A stretch of DNA of 64,000 bases, from positions 28,871-92,870 of the forward strand of contig JACSRX010000019.1 in the NCBI GenBank assembly GCA_014879535.1, read 5' to 3'. Shown here piece by piece: positions 64,000 to 64,000 of this stretch. Position numbers and translations under genes: made by a program. The stretch's first letter is position 1. Each line of letters starts with the position of its first letter. The notes under the pieces were generated by a model that saw nothing but the letters and a program-made list of their open reading frames with translations, did not search any database and was not told the DNA's origin. The DNA is from Chthoniobacterales bacterium (GTDB taxonomy: Bacteria; Verrucomicrobiota; Verrucomicrobiia; Chthoniobacterales; JACTMZ01).

Positions 64000-64000
64000 T
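63894..64000 (+). repeat. attC-like recombination site, truncated by the window end
   Basis: The left arm TGCTAACG, AGCCAGTCCACC and TAATCCCG pairs with the right arm CGGGATAGG, TGACTGGGG and ACG (window end), with extra unpaired bases: CCAGTCCACC against CCAGTCACC, and TAATCCC against TATCCC. Such extrahelical bases are the hallmark of attC. The centre has two more stems, CTTCTGGCAT/ATGCCAGAAG and GCCTGC/GCAGGC. The missing right core should complete GTTAGCA just after the window. Confidence 0.65.

Overview
The window looks like a chromosomal segment of a high-GC Gram-negative bacterium, most likely a member of the Verrucomicrobiota. This is an inference from gene content: an intact MoxR/BatA-E operon with a DUF4381 gene, KDO/heptose LPS genes, a DUF2585 membrane protein, and short GC-rich hairpin repeats between genes. 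Most genes are compact, often overlap by ATGA or GTGA, and are about 65% G+C by eye. Two stretches (about 25.45-28.45 kb and 63.2-64 kb) are clearly more AT-rich and look acquired.

Layout. 1-5.5 kb is the edge of a surface-glycan cluster: a truncated glycosyltransferase and an alpha-1,2-fucosyltransferase on the plus strand, facing a tightly coupled minus-strand operon (GT2, methyltransferase, GT4, membrane PAS protein, FkbM methyltransferase). 5.6-14.0 kb is the Bat operon (moxR, DUF58, DUF4381, batA, a batB-batC fusion with a long Q/K/D/G-rich tail, batD, batE). 14.1-22.3 kb carries purK, an unusual LpxL-type acyltransferase/heptosyltransferase fusion, an HtrA protease, ppk1 and a secreted msrB-msrA pair. 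22.5-29.7 kb is an accessory or defence-like block: a single-chain type II restriction-modification enzyme with a recognition domain of different base composition, three unrecognised AT-rich genes (one with a HEPN-like motif), two tiny membrane-protein genes between 42-bp direct repeats, and a RelE/ParE-type toxin-antitoxin pair.

30.2-34.5 kb is an RND efflux pair. 35-40 kb is a minus-strand operon for heptose and CMP-KDO synthesis (hldE1, gmhB, kdsB, pyrG, tal). 40-43.6 kb is a plus-strand run of two unknown secreted proteins, PhoH and a nucleotidyltransferase. 43.6-51.9 kb holds a DUF4410 lipoprotein, tRNA-Pro(TGG) with a deacetylase ORF running antisense through it, an exported EEP-family enzyme, pabB, a HAD phosphatase, a copper-type P1B ATPase and a small methyltransferase. 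52-56.6 kb has a PAS histidine kinase, a frameshifted OprB porin, a DUF202 protein and PPK2. 56.6-63.2 kb has a large TPR protein, a diheme cytochrome c peroxidase, an ECF sigma operon and a DUF5701 protein.

The most notable signal is at the right edge. An AT-rich ORF (63499-63990) sits between an inverted pair of 8-bp core sites (CGTTAGCA at 63485, TGCTAACG at 63894), has a perfect TATAAT box just upstream, and runs into a large imperfect hairpin with extrahelical bases that is cut by the window end. This is the architecture of an integron gene cassette with its attC site. No integrase gene is visible in the window.
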